Part shown: positions 15,894 through 24,690 of the stretch, piece after piece
Layout of the letters: each line of letters starts with the position of its first letter
How positions within the stretch are numbered: the stretch's first letter is position 1
Source: Bog-473 sp963777485
GTDB taxonomy: Bacteria > Actinomycetota > Acidimicrobiia > Acidimicrobiales > RAAP-2
Direction of reading: 5' to 3'
NCBI GenBank assembly: GCA_963777485.1
Contig: CAVZQP010000002.1
Location: 1,240,001-1,304,000 of the forward strand
Length of the DNA: 64,000 nucleotides
Made by a program: the position numbers and the translations under genes
The notes under the pieces: model-generated
What the model was told of the DNA's origin: nothing
Database searches by the model: none
The model's input: only the letters and a program-made list of their open reading frames with translations

Positions 15894-17282
15894 ATGCCGT
15901 TTGAACTGAAGAAGGTGTTGGAGGACCGAAGGGGCGAGAACTTCACCCTCCACTCGAAGTACGTGAACCCTCAGCTGCCCCGCGTCCTTGGCACCATCGA
16001 GTTCGACCGTTTCTTCGAGAAGGGAGAGGGGTGCTACCTGATCGACGAGAAGGGTGATCGCTACCTCGACTTCCTCTCGGGCTTCGGCGTCTTCGCCCTC
16101 GGCCGGGGCCATCCGGCCATCGTGCAGGCGCTCCATGACGCGCTCGATGCCGACCTGCCCAACCTCGTGCAGATGGACTGCGCTCTCCTTCCGGGTGTCC
16201 TGGCCGAGCAGCTCGTCAAGCGGTCGCACTCGGGCATCGAGCGTGTGTTCTTCACCAACTCGGGCGCCGAGGCGATCGAGAGCGCGATCAAGTTCGCACG
16301 CGCCGCCACCAAGCGGACCCGCATCCTCTACTGCGACCACGCCTTCCACGGCCTCACGACCGGCGCGCTCGCCCTGAACGGCGGCCGCGAGTTCCGCACC
16401 GGGTTCGGTCCCTTGCTCCCAGGAGCGGACATGGTCCCGTTCGGCGACATCGGTGCCTTGCGCCGCGAGCTCCGGCGGGGCGACGTGGCCGCCCTCGTGA
16501 TCGAGCCCATCCAGGGCAAGGGCGTGAACCTCGCCCCGGACGAGTTCTGGCTCGAAGCGCAGGACCTGTGTCGCAAGAACAAGGCGCTCATGGTCCTCGA
16601 TGAGGTCCAGGTCGGCATGGGGCGCAGCGGCACGTTCCACTGCCACGAGCAATTCGGCATCACGCCCGACATCATCACCGTGTCCAAGGCGCTTTCCGGT
16701 GGCTACGTCCCGGTGGGAGCGATGCTCTGCTCGGCCGAGGTCTCGGACGCGGTGTTCAGTTCCATGGACCGCGCCGTCGTCCACTCGTCGACCTTCAGCC
16801 AGAACCAGCTGGCGATGGTGGCAGGCCTCGCGACTCTCGCCGCGTTCGACGACGAGGACATCCTCGACCGTGTCCAGCGCACCGGGAAGGCGTTCACGAA
16901 GGCGCTCCAGCCGCTCGTCGACCGCTACGAGTTCCTCCACGAGGTGCGCGGCATGGGCCTCATGATCGGGCTGGTGTTCGGCGAGCCGACGACGCCGGCC
17001 CTGCGGCGCCGCTACCGCCTCGTCGAGGCGCTGCGCTCAGCGCTGTTCTCGCAGATGATCGTCGTGCCGCTCTTCCACCGGCACCGCATCCTCACCCAGG
17101 TCGCCGCCGACAACATGAACGTCGTGAAGCTCCTGCCGCCGCTCATCGCCGGCGACGACGAGGTCGAGCTCTTCACCGACGCGCTCGACGACGTGCTCCA
17201 GAGCGCCGAGAAGGGGTCCAGCCTCATCTACGAGTTCGGCAAGACCATGGCCAAGGGCTCACTCCACAAGTACCGGCTGTGA
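15894..17282 (+). CDS. Class III PLP-dependent aminotransferase
   Basis: A 462-residue fold-type I aminotransferase of the acetylornithine/ornithine/GABA group. Motifs include FFTNSGAEAIESAIKFARAA (phosphate-binding loop), HAFHGLTTGALALNG, LMVLDEVQVGMGRSG (cofactor Asp) and ITVSKALSGGYVPVGAML with the Schiff-base Lys. The C-terminal region is longer than in ArgD. The gene overlaps the HpnA-like epimerase gene by 4 bp, so the pair probably makes or modifies an amino or sugar-amine group on a lipid head group. That role is inference from HpnA context. The ATG is preceded by a TATAAC -10. Confidence 0.85.
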   Translation: MPFELKKVLEDRRGENFTLHSKYVNPQLPRVLGTIEFDRFFEKGEGCYLIDEKGDRYLDFLSGFGVFALGRGHPAIVQALHDALDADLPNLVQMDCALLPGVLAEQLVKRSHSGIERVFFTNSGAEAIESAIKFARAATKRTRILYCDHAFHGLTTGALALNGGREFRTGFGPLLPGADMVPFGDIGALRRELRRGDVAALVIEPIQGKGVNLAPDEFWLEAQDLCRKNKALMVLDEVQVGMGRSGTFHCHEQFGITPDIITVSKALSGGYVPVGAMLCSAEVSDAVFSSMDRAVVHSSTFSQNQLAMVAGLATLAAFDDEDILDRVQRTGKAFTKALQPLVDRYEFLHEVRGMGLMIGLVFGEPTTPALRRRYRLVEALRSALFSQMIVVPLFHRHRILTQVAADNMNVVKLLPPLIAGDDEVELFTDALDDVLQSAEKGSSLIYEFGKTMAKGSLHKYRL

Positions 17283-18337
17283 AGCTCGAATCGGGCGATC
17301 GCGTCCTCGTCACCGGGGCGACCGGGTTCATTGGCTCCGCCGTCACGCGGCAGCTCATCGAGCGCGGGCAGGAGGTCGTGACCTTGGTCGAGCCGAACGT
17401 CGACGCGGCCAACCTCGAGGGCCTGGACGTGAAGCAGGTCGTGGGCGACCTGCGCCGTGCCGACGACGTGCGGCAGGTCGTGAGCGGCTGCCGCGCCGTC
17501 TTCCACGTCGCGGCGCTCTACCGCTTCTGGGCCCGCGACCCTTCGGCGTTCTACGCCATCAACGTCGACGGGACCCGCAATGTGCTGGGTGCGGCCACCG
17601 AAGCGGGAGTGGAGCGGCTTGTCTACACGAGCACCGTCGGCACACTCGGGCTCGAGCACGTGACCGACGGGACGACGGCGGCGGACGAACGCTCGTTCCC
17701 CGACGTCCGTCACCTCTACGGCTCGTACAAGCGCTCGAAGTACGTCGCCGAGCACGAGGTCTTGCGCGCCATCGCCGAGGGCCTGCCGGCATCGATCATC
17801 CTGCCGACCTTCCCGCTCGGACCGGGGGACCGCGCACCGACTCCCACCGGGCAGCTGATTCTCGACTTCCTGAACGGCCGCGTCCCTGGATTCGTCGACA
17901 CGATCCTCAACGTCGCGCACGTCGACGACGTGGCCGCAGGCCAACTTCTCGCGCTCGAGCGCGGCCGCAACGGACGCAGCTACATCCTCGGCGGCGAGAA
18001 CCTCACCCTCGAGCAGCTGCTGGGCGAGCTGGCGGCAATCACCGGCCTGCCCCGGCCGCGCATCAAGGTGCCACGCGCCCTCTCACTGGCCGTCGCCGCC
18101 GTATCCGAGACCGTCGAGGGCCGCATCCTCCACCGCCATCCCTCCATCCCGCTCGAGGCGGCCCGCATGTCGACGTCCCAGATGGCCTTCGACACCACCC
18201 GCGCCCGCGACGAGCTCGGGTACGCGCCGCGGCCCGCGATCGAAGCCCTGGAAGCCTCGGCCCGCTGGTTCGTGGACCGCGGGATGGTGAGCGAGCGCCG
18301 ATCTCGCCGCATCGCCTGGGCGCAGCCGAGCAGCTAG
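17279..18337 (+). CDS. hpnA: Hopanoid-associated sugar epimerase (HpnA-like)
   Basis: A 352-residue extended SDR that matches the HpnA subfamily closely. It has the Rossmann start VLVTGATGFIGSAVTRQLIERG, GDLRRADDVRQVVSGCRAVFHVAALYRFWARDP, and NVDGTRNVLGAATEAGVERLVYTSTVGTLGL written here in parts. The active-site Tyr/Lys are in YKRSK. The subfamily-specific stretches PTPTGQLILDFLNGRVPGFVDT and RSYILGGENLTLEQLL are also present. HpnA-type enzymes are found with hopanoid side-chain genes, but no squalene-hopene cyclase or HpnB-H gene is in this window. The GTG start overlaps the aminotransferase stop. The product could be a sugar or cyclitol head group. Confidence 0.78.
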   Translation: MKLESGDRVLVTGATGFIGSAVTRQLIERGQEVVTLVEPNVDAANLEGLDVKQVVGDLRRADDVRQVVSGCRAVFHVAALYRFWARDPSAFYAINVDGTRNVLGAATEAGVERLVYTSTVGTLGLEHVTDGTTAADERSFPDVRHLYGSYKRSKYVAEHEVLRAIAEGLPASIILPTFPLGPGDRAPTPTGQLILDFLNGRVPGFVDTILNVAHVDDVAAGQLLALERGRNGRSYILGGENLTLEQLLGELAAITGLPRPRIKVPRALSLAVAAVSETVEGRILHRHPSIPLEAARMSTSQMAFDTTRARDELGYAPRPAIEALEASARWFVDRGMVSERRSRRIAWAQPSS

Positions 18338-18454
18338 GCGTCGTCGCGGCGGCGGTACGCGGCAGATCCACGCCGAATGGCGTCTGCGACGGCAGAATCG
18401 CGGGATCCGAGTGTGCGCCCCCATTTCGCTTCGGGGACCGCAATGGGAGGGACC

Positions 18455-18967
18455 ATGACCGAGACGACGGAATCCGGCACGCCAACGCCGACCGGCGAGG
18501 CGGGCACCTCCGGCGGCGCCGCCGCGCCCTCGACTCCGGCCTTCCCACCGGACAGCTCTGGCAACAGGACCGCCTGGCTGGGCGGCCTGCTCCTCTTGAT
18601 CGTGCTCGTCGCACTGCTGATCGCGTTCATCGGCGCCCTCCGTCACTGGTTCGCGCTGCACACGGGAACGCTTCACGGCGGACCGGACGTGTATTACAAC
18701 TTCTGGTCGGGCTTCGGGTCCGACCTCGGCGAGGCCACCCTCATCAGCGCCGTCGGCATCGGCGTCTACACCGGGGTGCGCAAGGTGAACTGCCACACGA
18801 AGGGGTGTTGGAGGATCGGCCACCATCTCCTCGAGGGCACTCCCTACATCCTCTGCAAGCACCATCACCCGGACGTGCCGAATCACGGTGCGACGCACGA
18901 AGACATCCTCGCCCAGCATCACAGGTTCAAGCTCGAGAAGGCGGAGCAGAAGAAGGCAACGGCCTGA
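18455..18967 (+). CDS. Single-pass membrane protein with C-terminal Cys/His cluster
   Basis: A 170-residue protein with a disordered Thr/Gly/Ala/Pro-rich N-terminus of about 45 residues and one strong membrane helix (about 46-67, GGLLLLIVLVALLIAFIGAL). An amphipathic region follows, then a Cys/His-rich segment (NCHTKGCWRIG, then CKHHHPD) that could bind metal. Similar NCHxKxCWRIG...HHP proteins occur in actinobacteria and their phages, with no known function. I chose the ATG at 18455 because GGGAGG lies four bases upstream; an ATG at 18443 overlaps that site. Confidence 0.7.
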   Translation: MTETTESGTPTPTGEAGTSGGAAAPSTPAFPPDSSGNRTAWLGGLLLLIVLVALLIAFIGALRHWFALHTGTLHGGPDVYYNFWSGFGSDLGEATLISAVGIGVYTGVRKVNCHTKGCWRIGHHLLEGTPYILCKHHHPDVPNHGATHEDILAQHHRFKLEKAEQKKATA

Positions 18968-19018
18968 GCAGAAGCGTCCTGTCCGGCGGGCCCTGGCACA
19001 TCGGGCACACTGGTCCTG

Positions 19019-20698
<1,680 letters not shown>

Positions 20699-20734
20699 CG
20701 ACGACGAACGTCTGACGACGGACGCCTCACAGCT

Positions 20735-21520
20735 CTATTCACCCCACAGCGCCGAAACGTCAACGTACGGCGTCGTACACGGCGGCCCGTCGGCCACCCA
20801 CACGCGGGGCGCCTGAACGGCACCACCCGTACCGGCCCCCACGCGCACCACACACGACGACCGGGTGCCGAACCCGTCGAGATGCACGCAGTTCCCCGAG
20901 TTCGGCCGCTCGTCCCCCTCGGGGATCCTGTGGTCGGCGAGCACCCGCCGGAACGCCGCCTCCACGGCGTCTCCGTCGGGCACCGCACCCGACCCCACCG
21001 CCCCCGCACCGCCCACGTCGCCCAGGCTCTCCCGCACCAGGTCCACCTTCTCCGACGGCGTGTCGACGGCTCGGTTCTCCAGCACGTGGATCCCCGGCGG
21101 CAGTTCCACCGCGACCACGGAAGCACCCGTGAAGTCCACGAACCACAGGGACGTCCGGTCTCCTACGAGCAACCACGCGCCGTTGTAGTCGGCCGGGTCG
21201 AACTCGCGCTCGAGCACCTGGACCCCCTCACGAGCCGTCGCACCGCAGGCCGCCCCCAGCGGCAGCTCGCCCCGTGAGCGCTTCGTGGGGTCTTTCGCGT
21301 CGCCCAGGGGTTGATTCGTCAGCCCGGCGCACACCCCGTTCCGGTTGACTGCGAGCCATGTCCCGCCGGAGAGCTCGTCGCGCCCGCCCAGCACCCGGGG
21401 CGGCCCGGCCGAGAGCACCGTCATCGGCGTCGAGGGCCGGTCGAGCACCTCGTCGCGGTTGGCCCCCACGATCAACGGCTCTTCCGGCACGATCCGCGAC
21501 GCAACCACCAGGAGGCACAT
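20735..21520 (-). CDS. NRDE (TANGO2-like) family protein
   Basis: A 261-residue member of the NRDE/TANGO2 family of N-terminal-nucleophile-like proteins. It begins MCLLVVASR, with Cys2 as candidate nucleophile, and contains the family tetrapeptide in VGANRDE, then GGRDELSGGTWLAVNRNGVCAG in parts, and GNCVHLDGFGTRSS near the end. The family is implicated in acyl-CoA or haem handling, but activity is unsettled. The ATG at 21520 puts Cys at position 2 as expected. TAGGGT lies 10 nt upstream on the reverse strand. It is divergent from the secreted-protein gene, with a 76-bp shared regulatory gap. Confidence 0.82.
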   Translation of the reverse strand: MCLLVVASRIVPEEPLIVGANRDEVLDRPSTPMTVLSAGPPRVLGGRDELSGGTWLAVNRNGVCAGLTNQPLGDAKDPTKRSRGELPLGAACGATAREGVQVLEREFDPADYNGAWLLVGDRTSLWFVDFTGASVVAVELPPGIHVLENRAVDTPSEKVDLVRESLGDVGGAGAVGSGAVPDGDAVEAAFRRVLADHRIPEGDERPNSGNCVHLDGFGTRSSCVVRVGAGTGGAVQAPRVWVADGPPCTTPYVDVSALWGE

Positions 21521-21557
21521 GTCGGAGGCCACCCTACCGAGCACTTTTGCGAAGAAA

Positions 21558-21590
21558 TTGACCCCGGCGCCCGGGGTTGCGGAGTACCGT
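21558..21590 (+). promoter_or_regulatory. Promoter with internal inverted repeat, divergent region
   Basis: TTGACC at 21558-21563 and TACCGT at 21585-21590 could be -35 and -10 elements, with a long 21-bp spacer. TACCGT ends 6 nt before the ATG at 21597. Between them ACCCCGG (21561-21567) and CCGGGGT (21571-21577) form perfect 7-bp inverted arms around CGC, a plausible operator. Confidence 0.5.
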
Positions 21591-21596
21591 TCTGGC

Positions 21597-22343
21597 ATGC
21601 GAACTCGTGTTTTCTCCGGAGTCGGTGTGGCGGCGGTCGTAGGCCTCGCCCTCGTCGTCGCGCTGCCCGCCCTGCCGGCCGCCGCCAAGGGGCTCAGCAA
21701 CTCCCAGATCCAGCAGCTCGAGAACAAGCTCAACCAGGGGAAGAAGCTGACGTACTCGGCAACATATGTCTCGTCGGACGGGAGCACCGTCACCATCGCC
21801 CAGCAGTCGGGGAAGTCGAACTTCAGCTCCTCGGACGGCAGCAGCATCATCAATACCGGTAAGAAGACGTACTACTGCTCGAAGAGCGACTCGGGCAACA
21901 GTGGCAGTTCGGGGAACAGCGGGAACTCGGGGAACAGCGGGAACTCCGGCTCGACGACCACGACCACGACCACCAGTGCGGGGGGTCTCCGATGCATCAC
22001 GGAGAGTGGGGCGAACCCGTTGGCCGGCCTCACCGGCATTTTCAGCCCGGCGTACCTGCTGACCGTGCTCAACGAGGCGAAGGTATCGGCCGTCGCACGT
22101 GCCTACGGCATCAACGTGACCACGTCCACGCAGAAGTTCGCCGGGCAGACAGCGACCTGCGTGTCCGCCACCGTGCGAGGGAAGTCGGGCAAGTACTGCG
22201 TCACGAACCAGGGCCTCTTGGCGTACATCGGCGGGACCGGCGGTTCGGCCTTCAAGATGACCAAGTACTCGGGCAGTCCGAGCCCGAGTCTCTTCAAGCT
22301 GCCGGCGAACGCCACCACTGTGACGATCCCATCGGTCCCATAG
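21597..22343 (+). CDS. Secreted protein with Gly-Asn-Ser and Thr linkers
   Basis: A 248-residue exported protein. A Sec signal peptide (MRTRVFSGVGVAAVVGLALV, cleavage near AAA-KG at about 30) precedes a small N-terminal domain with one Cys. Next comes a flexible linker made of S-G-N-S-G repeats and seven Thr, then a C-terminal domain with three Cys (RCITES, ATCVSAT, KYCVTNQG). Both domains have the LSNSQIQQLENKL / YSATYVSSDGSTVTIAQQ look of LppX/LprG-like lipid-binding shells, but this is too weak for a family call. The linker is encoded by an exact 18-bp tandem repeat. Function unknown. Confidence 0.72.
   Translation: MRTRVFSGVGVAAVVGLALVVALPALPAAAKGLSNSQIQQLENKLNQGKKLTYSATYVSSDGSTVTIAQQSGKSNFSSSDGSSIINTGKKTYYCSKSDSGNSGSSGNSGNSGNSGNSGSTTTTTTTSAGGLRCITESGANPLAGLTGIFSPAYLLTVLNEAKVSAVARAYGINVTTSTQKFAGQTATCVSATVRGKSGKYCVTNQGLLAYIGGTGGSAFKMTKYSGSPSPSLFKLPANATTVTIPSVP
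21909..21944 (+). repeat. 18-bp coding tandem repeat (two exact copies)
   Basis: TCGGGGAACAGCGGGAAC occurs twice back to back, with degenerate copies on each side. It encodes the Ser-Gly-Asn-Ser-Gly-Asn linker of the secreted protein. Copy-number change would alter linker length in frame. Confidence 0.85.
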
Positions 22344-22436
22344 GTCCCGCACGGCGCGTCCATCCCGACATCTCTCTTGGGGAGCATCTGCCTGCGCGCA
22401 GCGACGCACCACCTGCAACGAACTACCGTCGAACCA

Positions 22437-23018
22437 GTGCCTGACCGCTGGCAGCAGAGCAAGGTTCCGCGCGGCGCCGAGTACGACCGTCGCTTCGAGG
22501 ACTTGGCGGCCTCCGGCATGGACATGCACGGAGAGGCCGCGCTCGTTGCGTCCTACCGCCCGACGACCGTGCTCGATGCCGGGTGCGGAACCGGCCGCGT
22601 CGCCATCGAGCTCGCCCGTCGCGGCCATGACGTCGTCGGCGTCGACGTCGACCCGGCCATGCTCGAGGTCGCCCGCGCCAAGGCGCCCGGGCTCACATGG
22701 GTCGAGGCGGACCTCACCGATCCCGTGTTCGATCTCGGCCGCACGTTCGACGTCGTGGTGATGGCCGGCAACGTCCTCATCTTCGTGCCCTCGGGCACCG
22801 AGGGACAGGTGATCGGGAACACGGCTCGCCACGTGTCTCCGGGTGGCCACCTCGTCGCCGGGTACTCCCTTCGTCCCGGAGGGCTCCAGCCTTCCGGCCA
22901 CGATGCCGACGCCACCGCCGCGGGCCTCGTGCTCGAGGATCGCTGGTCCTCCTGGGACCGCGATCCGTACGCTCCCGCCCACGCCTACGCCGTTTCGGTG
23001 CATCGGAGGCCCAGCTGA
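22437..23018 (+). CDS. Class I SAM-dependent methyltransferase
   Basis: A 193-residue methyltransferase with the full class I SAM core. Motif I is VLDAGCGTGRVAIELARRG at about 45-63, with the acidic residue after strand 2 in VVGVDVDPAMLEVARAK. Motif II is FDVVVMAGNVLIFV, and a GGHLVAGYS strand follows. No substrate-specific domain is present, so the methyl acceptor is unknown. The GTG at 22437 is proposed because the protein then starts PDRWQQ..GAEYDRRF as in relatives, and TACCGT stands 7 nt before it. There is no ribosome site. Confidence 0.82.
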   Translation: MPDRWQQSKVPRGAEYDRRFEDLAASGMDMHGEAALVASYRPTTVLDAGCGTGRVAIELARRGHDVVGVDVDPAMLEVARAKAPGLTWVEADLTDPVFDLGRTFDVVVMAGNVLIFVPSGTEGQVIGNTARHVSPGGHLVAGYSLRPGGLQPSGHDADATAAGLVLEDRWSSWDRDPYAPAHAYAVSVHRRPS

Positions 23019-23085
23019 GGCTGTCGTGCCCGTACCACGCAACGGAGAGAGGCGTGGGGCACCCCAAATCGCACCGAATGTGCGG

Positions 23086-23107
23086 ACGAACCGCGTTTCG
23101 TTAGGCT
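23086..23107 (+). promoter_or_regulatory. Imperfect palindrome and -10 element of the Lrp/AsnC gene
   Basis: ACGAACCGCGTTTCGT at 23086-23101 is a 16-bp palindrome with one mismatched pair. TAGGCT at 23102-23107 ends 6 nt before the ATG at 23114. A palindrome abutting the -10 suits autorepression, which is usual for Lrp/AsnC genes. Confidence 0.5.
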
Positions 23108-23113
23108 TTGGCC

Positions 23114-23593
23114 ATGGGAACAGAGGAACTAGACCCGATTGATCATCAGATCATCGAGTTGCTGTCACAGAACGCCCGCCGCACCATGGCCGACATCGGT
23201 GAGCAGGTGTCACTGTCCGCATCGGCCGTGACTCGCCGCATCGAGCGACTCGAGCGGACGGGGGTGATCGCCGGCTACACGGTGGTTGTCGACCATCGCA
23301 AGGCCGGTCGTCCGATCCAGGCGTTCACCGAGGTGCGCTTCGCGGGCACCGCCGACCTCCAGGAGATCAAGGAGACGGCGATGCAGCTCGCAGAGGTGCA
23401 GGCCGTCTTCACCACCGCCGGCGACCCCGACGCGCTGGTGTGGCTGCAGGTGCCCGACGTGGAGCGTCTCGGCCACGTCATCGAACAGCTGCGTCGCCGC
23501 GGCCGCGTCACCGGCACCAAGACGCTCATCGTGCTCGACACGTGGTCGCGCCATCGGGCGCTCGAGGCGAACGGCCTGCCGGTCCAGAAGTAG
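23114..23593 (+). CDS. Lrp/AsnC family transcriptional regulator
   Basis: A 159-residue feast/famine regulator. Residues 7-60 form the AsnC-type winged helix (LDPIDHQIIELLSQNARRTM, then SASAVTRRIERLERTGVIAGY). The C-terminal RAM domain (about 75-150) has the TTAGDPDALVWLQVPD and GTKTLIVLDTW elements that make the effector-binding dimer interface. Such proteins sense amino acids and control transport or catabolism genes. No amino-acid gene is adjacent, so it may act in trans and on its own promoter. The ATG at 23114 has a TAGGCT -10 six bases upstream, suggesting a leaderless transcript. Confidence 0.88.
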   Translation: MGTEELDPIDHQIIELLSQNARRTMADIGEQVSLSASAVTRRIERLERTGVIAGYTVVVDHRKAGRPIQAFTEVRFAGTADLQEIKETAMQLAEVQAVFTTAGDPDALVWLQVPDVERLGHVIEQLRRRGRVTGTKTLIVLDTWSRHRALEANGLPVQK

Positions 23594-24609
23594 TGCACAA
23601 GGGCGCCGCGTCGTACCGCACCGCACTGACGGCCGTCGCGCTCGCCACCGTCGCGCTCGTCGCTGCGAGCTGCAGCTCGTCGCCGTCCAACTCAGGCGCG
23701 CCGACGACGACCACGCACTCGACAACGTCGACGACGAGCGGTCCCGCGGGGAACTGGTCCAAGGCCATCCCGGTCGCAGCGGGAGCCAACCTGACCACAA
23801 TCTCGTGCCCGTCGGCCGGGAACTGTGTCGTCGGTGACGCGAACGGCAACACGTATCGCCTTCAGCTCTACAAGTCGAAGGCGTTGGGACCGGCCCTGCC
23901 GTCGCCCTCCCCCCAGGGCACCTCCTATCTCTCCTGCGCAACTGCCAATTTCTGCGCGGCTGCACCCAGTGAGAACCAGGTCTCGATGTACAACGGTTCC
24001 GGGTGGCAGCCCCCGACCACGGTCTCGGGGGCTGCGGGGTTCACCGCCATCGACTGCACCGCGCCCACCTTCTGCGTGACCATCGACGGCGAGGGCAACT
24101 CCTTCGCGTTCAACGGTTCGGGCTGGTCCGGCAACCTCGGAGCGTGGGGCGCCGCGAACCAGATCTCCTGCGTCTCGCCCAGCTTCTGCGTCGCCGCCGA
24201 GGGGGGTCCCACCGTTTTCAACGGTCACAGCTGGACCCAGCCCAACGACGCCGACGCACAGGGTCAGCTGAACGCGGTCTCGTGTGCGGCGACGACCTAC
24301 TGCGCGCTCGTCGACAGCAGCGGCAGCGTGCTGACGTGGAACGGCCTCGGGTTCACCGCACCGGCATCGATCGCCACGGAACCACCGCTCAACGGCACCG
24401 ACGCCTCGGGTCTCACCGGCGTCTCCTGCCCGACGCCGGCGTTCTGCCGGGCGGTCGACTCCATCGGGCGTGTCTTCGGCTGGAACGGCACGTCCTGGAG
24501 CGGTGGCACGCTGATCGACAACGGCCACGCGCTCACCGCGATCTCGTGCCCGACGACCACCTACTGCGTCGCCGTCGACCGCTCGGGTAACGCGTTCTTC
24601 TCCAGCTAG
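23593..24609 (+). CDS. Lipoprotein with seven Cys-x5-Cys repeats (putative beta-propeller)
   Basis: A 338-residue secreted protein. A signal peptide ends in the lipobox V-A-A-S-C with Cys27, followed by a Ser/Thr/Pro spacer to about residue 55. The rest is seven repeats of about 40 residues, each holding C-x5-C: Cys72/78, 115/121, 155/161, 193/199, 231/237, 279/285 and 319/325. Each Cys pair is embedded in a pattern like S-C-P-T-x-x-Y-C-V-A-V-D followed by G-x-x-x-x-W-N-G-x-x-W. Seven equal beta-rich units suggest a closed seven-bladed propeller with one disulfide per blade. The GTG start shares its first base with the TAG of the regulator gene. The ligand is unknown. Confidence 0.8.
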   Translation: MHKGAASYRTALTAVALATVALVAASCSSSPSNSGAPTTTTHSTTSTTSGPAGNWSKAIPVAAGANLTTISCPSAGNCVVGDANGNTYRLQLYKSKALGPALPSPSPQGTSYLSCATANFCAAAPSENQVSMYNGSGWQPPTTVSGAAGFTAIDCTAPTFCVTIDGEGNSFAFNGSGWSGNLGAWGAANQISCVSPSFCVAAEGGPTVFNGHSWTQPNDADAQGQLNAVSCAATTYCALVDSSGSVLTWNGLGFTAPASIATEPPLNGTDASGLTGVSCPTPAFCRAVDSIGRVFGWNGTSWSGGTLIDNGHALTAISCPTTTYCVAVDRSGNAFFSS

Positions 24610-24668
24610 AACGCCCACCGGCCTCTTTGTGCACTCCGGGTTCAAAATCCCGGTACGCCGATCTGTGC

Positions 24669-24690
24669 TACAAACCCACGCATGCGTGGG
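24669..24690 (+). promoter_or_regulatory. -10 element and perfect palindrome over the lipase start codon
   Basis: TACAAA at 24669-24674 is a -10-like hexamer. CCCACGCATGCGTGGG at 24675-24690 is a perfect 16-bp palindrome centred on the ATG at 24682-24684. As DNA it could be an operator covering the start site. As RNA it forms a 6-bp stem with the tetraloop CATG. A further small hairpin (CCGGG/CCCGG, 24636-24653) lies upstream. Confidence 0.6.

Noticed and set aside
18455..18967. Prophage remnant suggested by the NCHTKGCWRIG...HHHP protein
   Set aside because: No integrase, capsid, tail or lysis gene is near and neighbours are ordinary chromosomal genes. The resemblance to phage-encoded small proteins alone is not enough.
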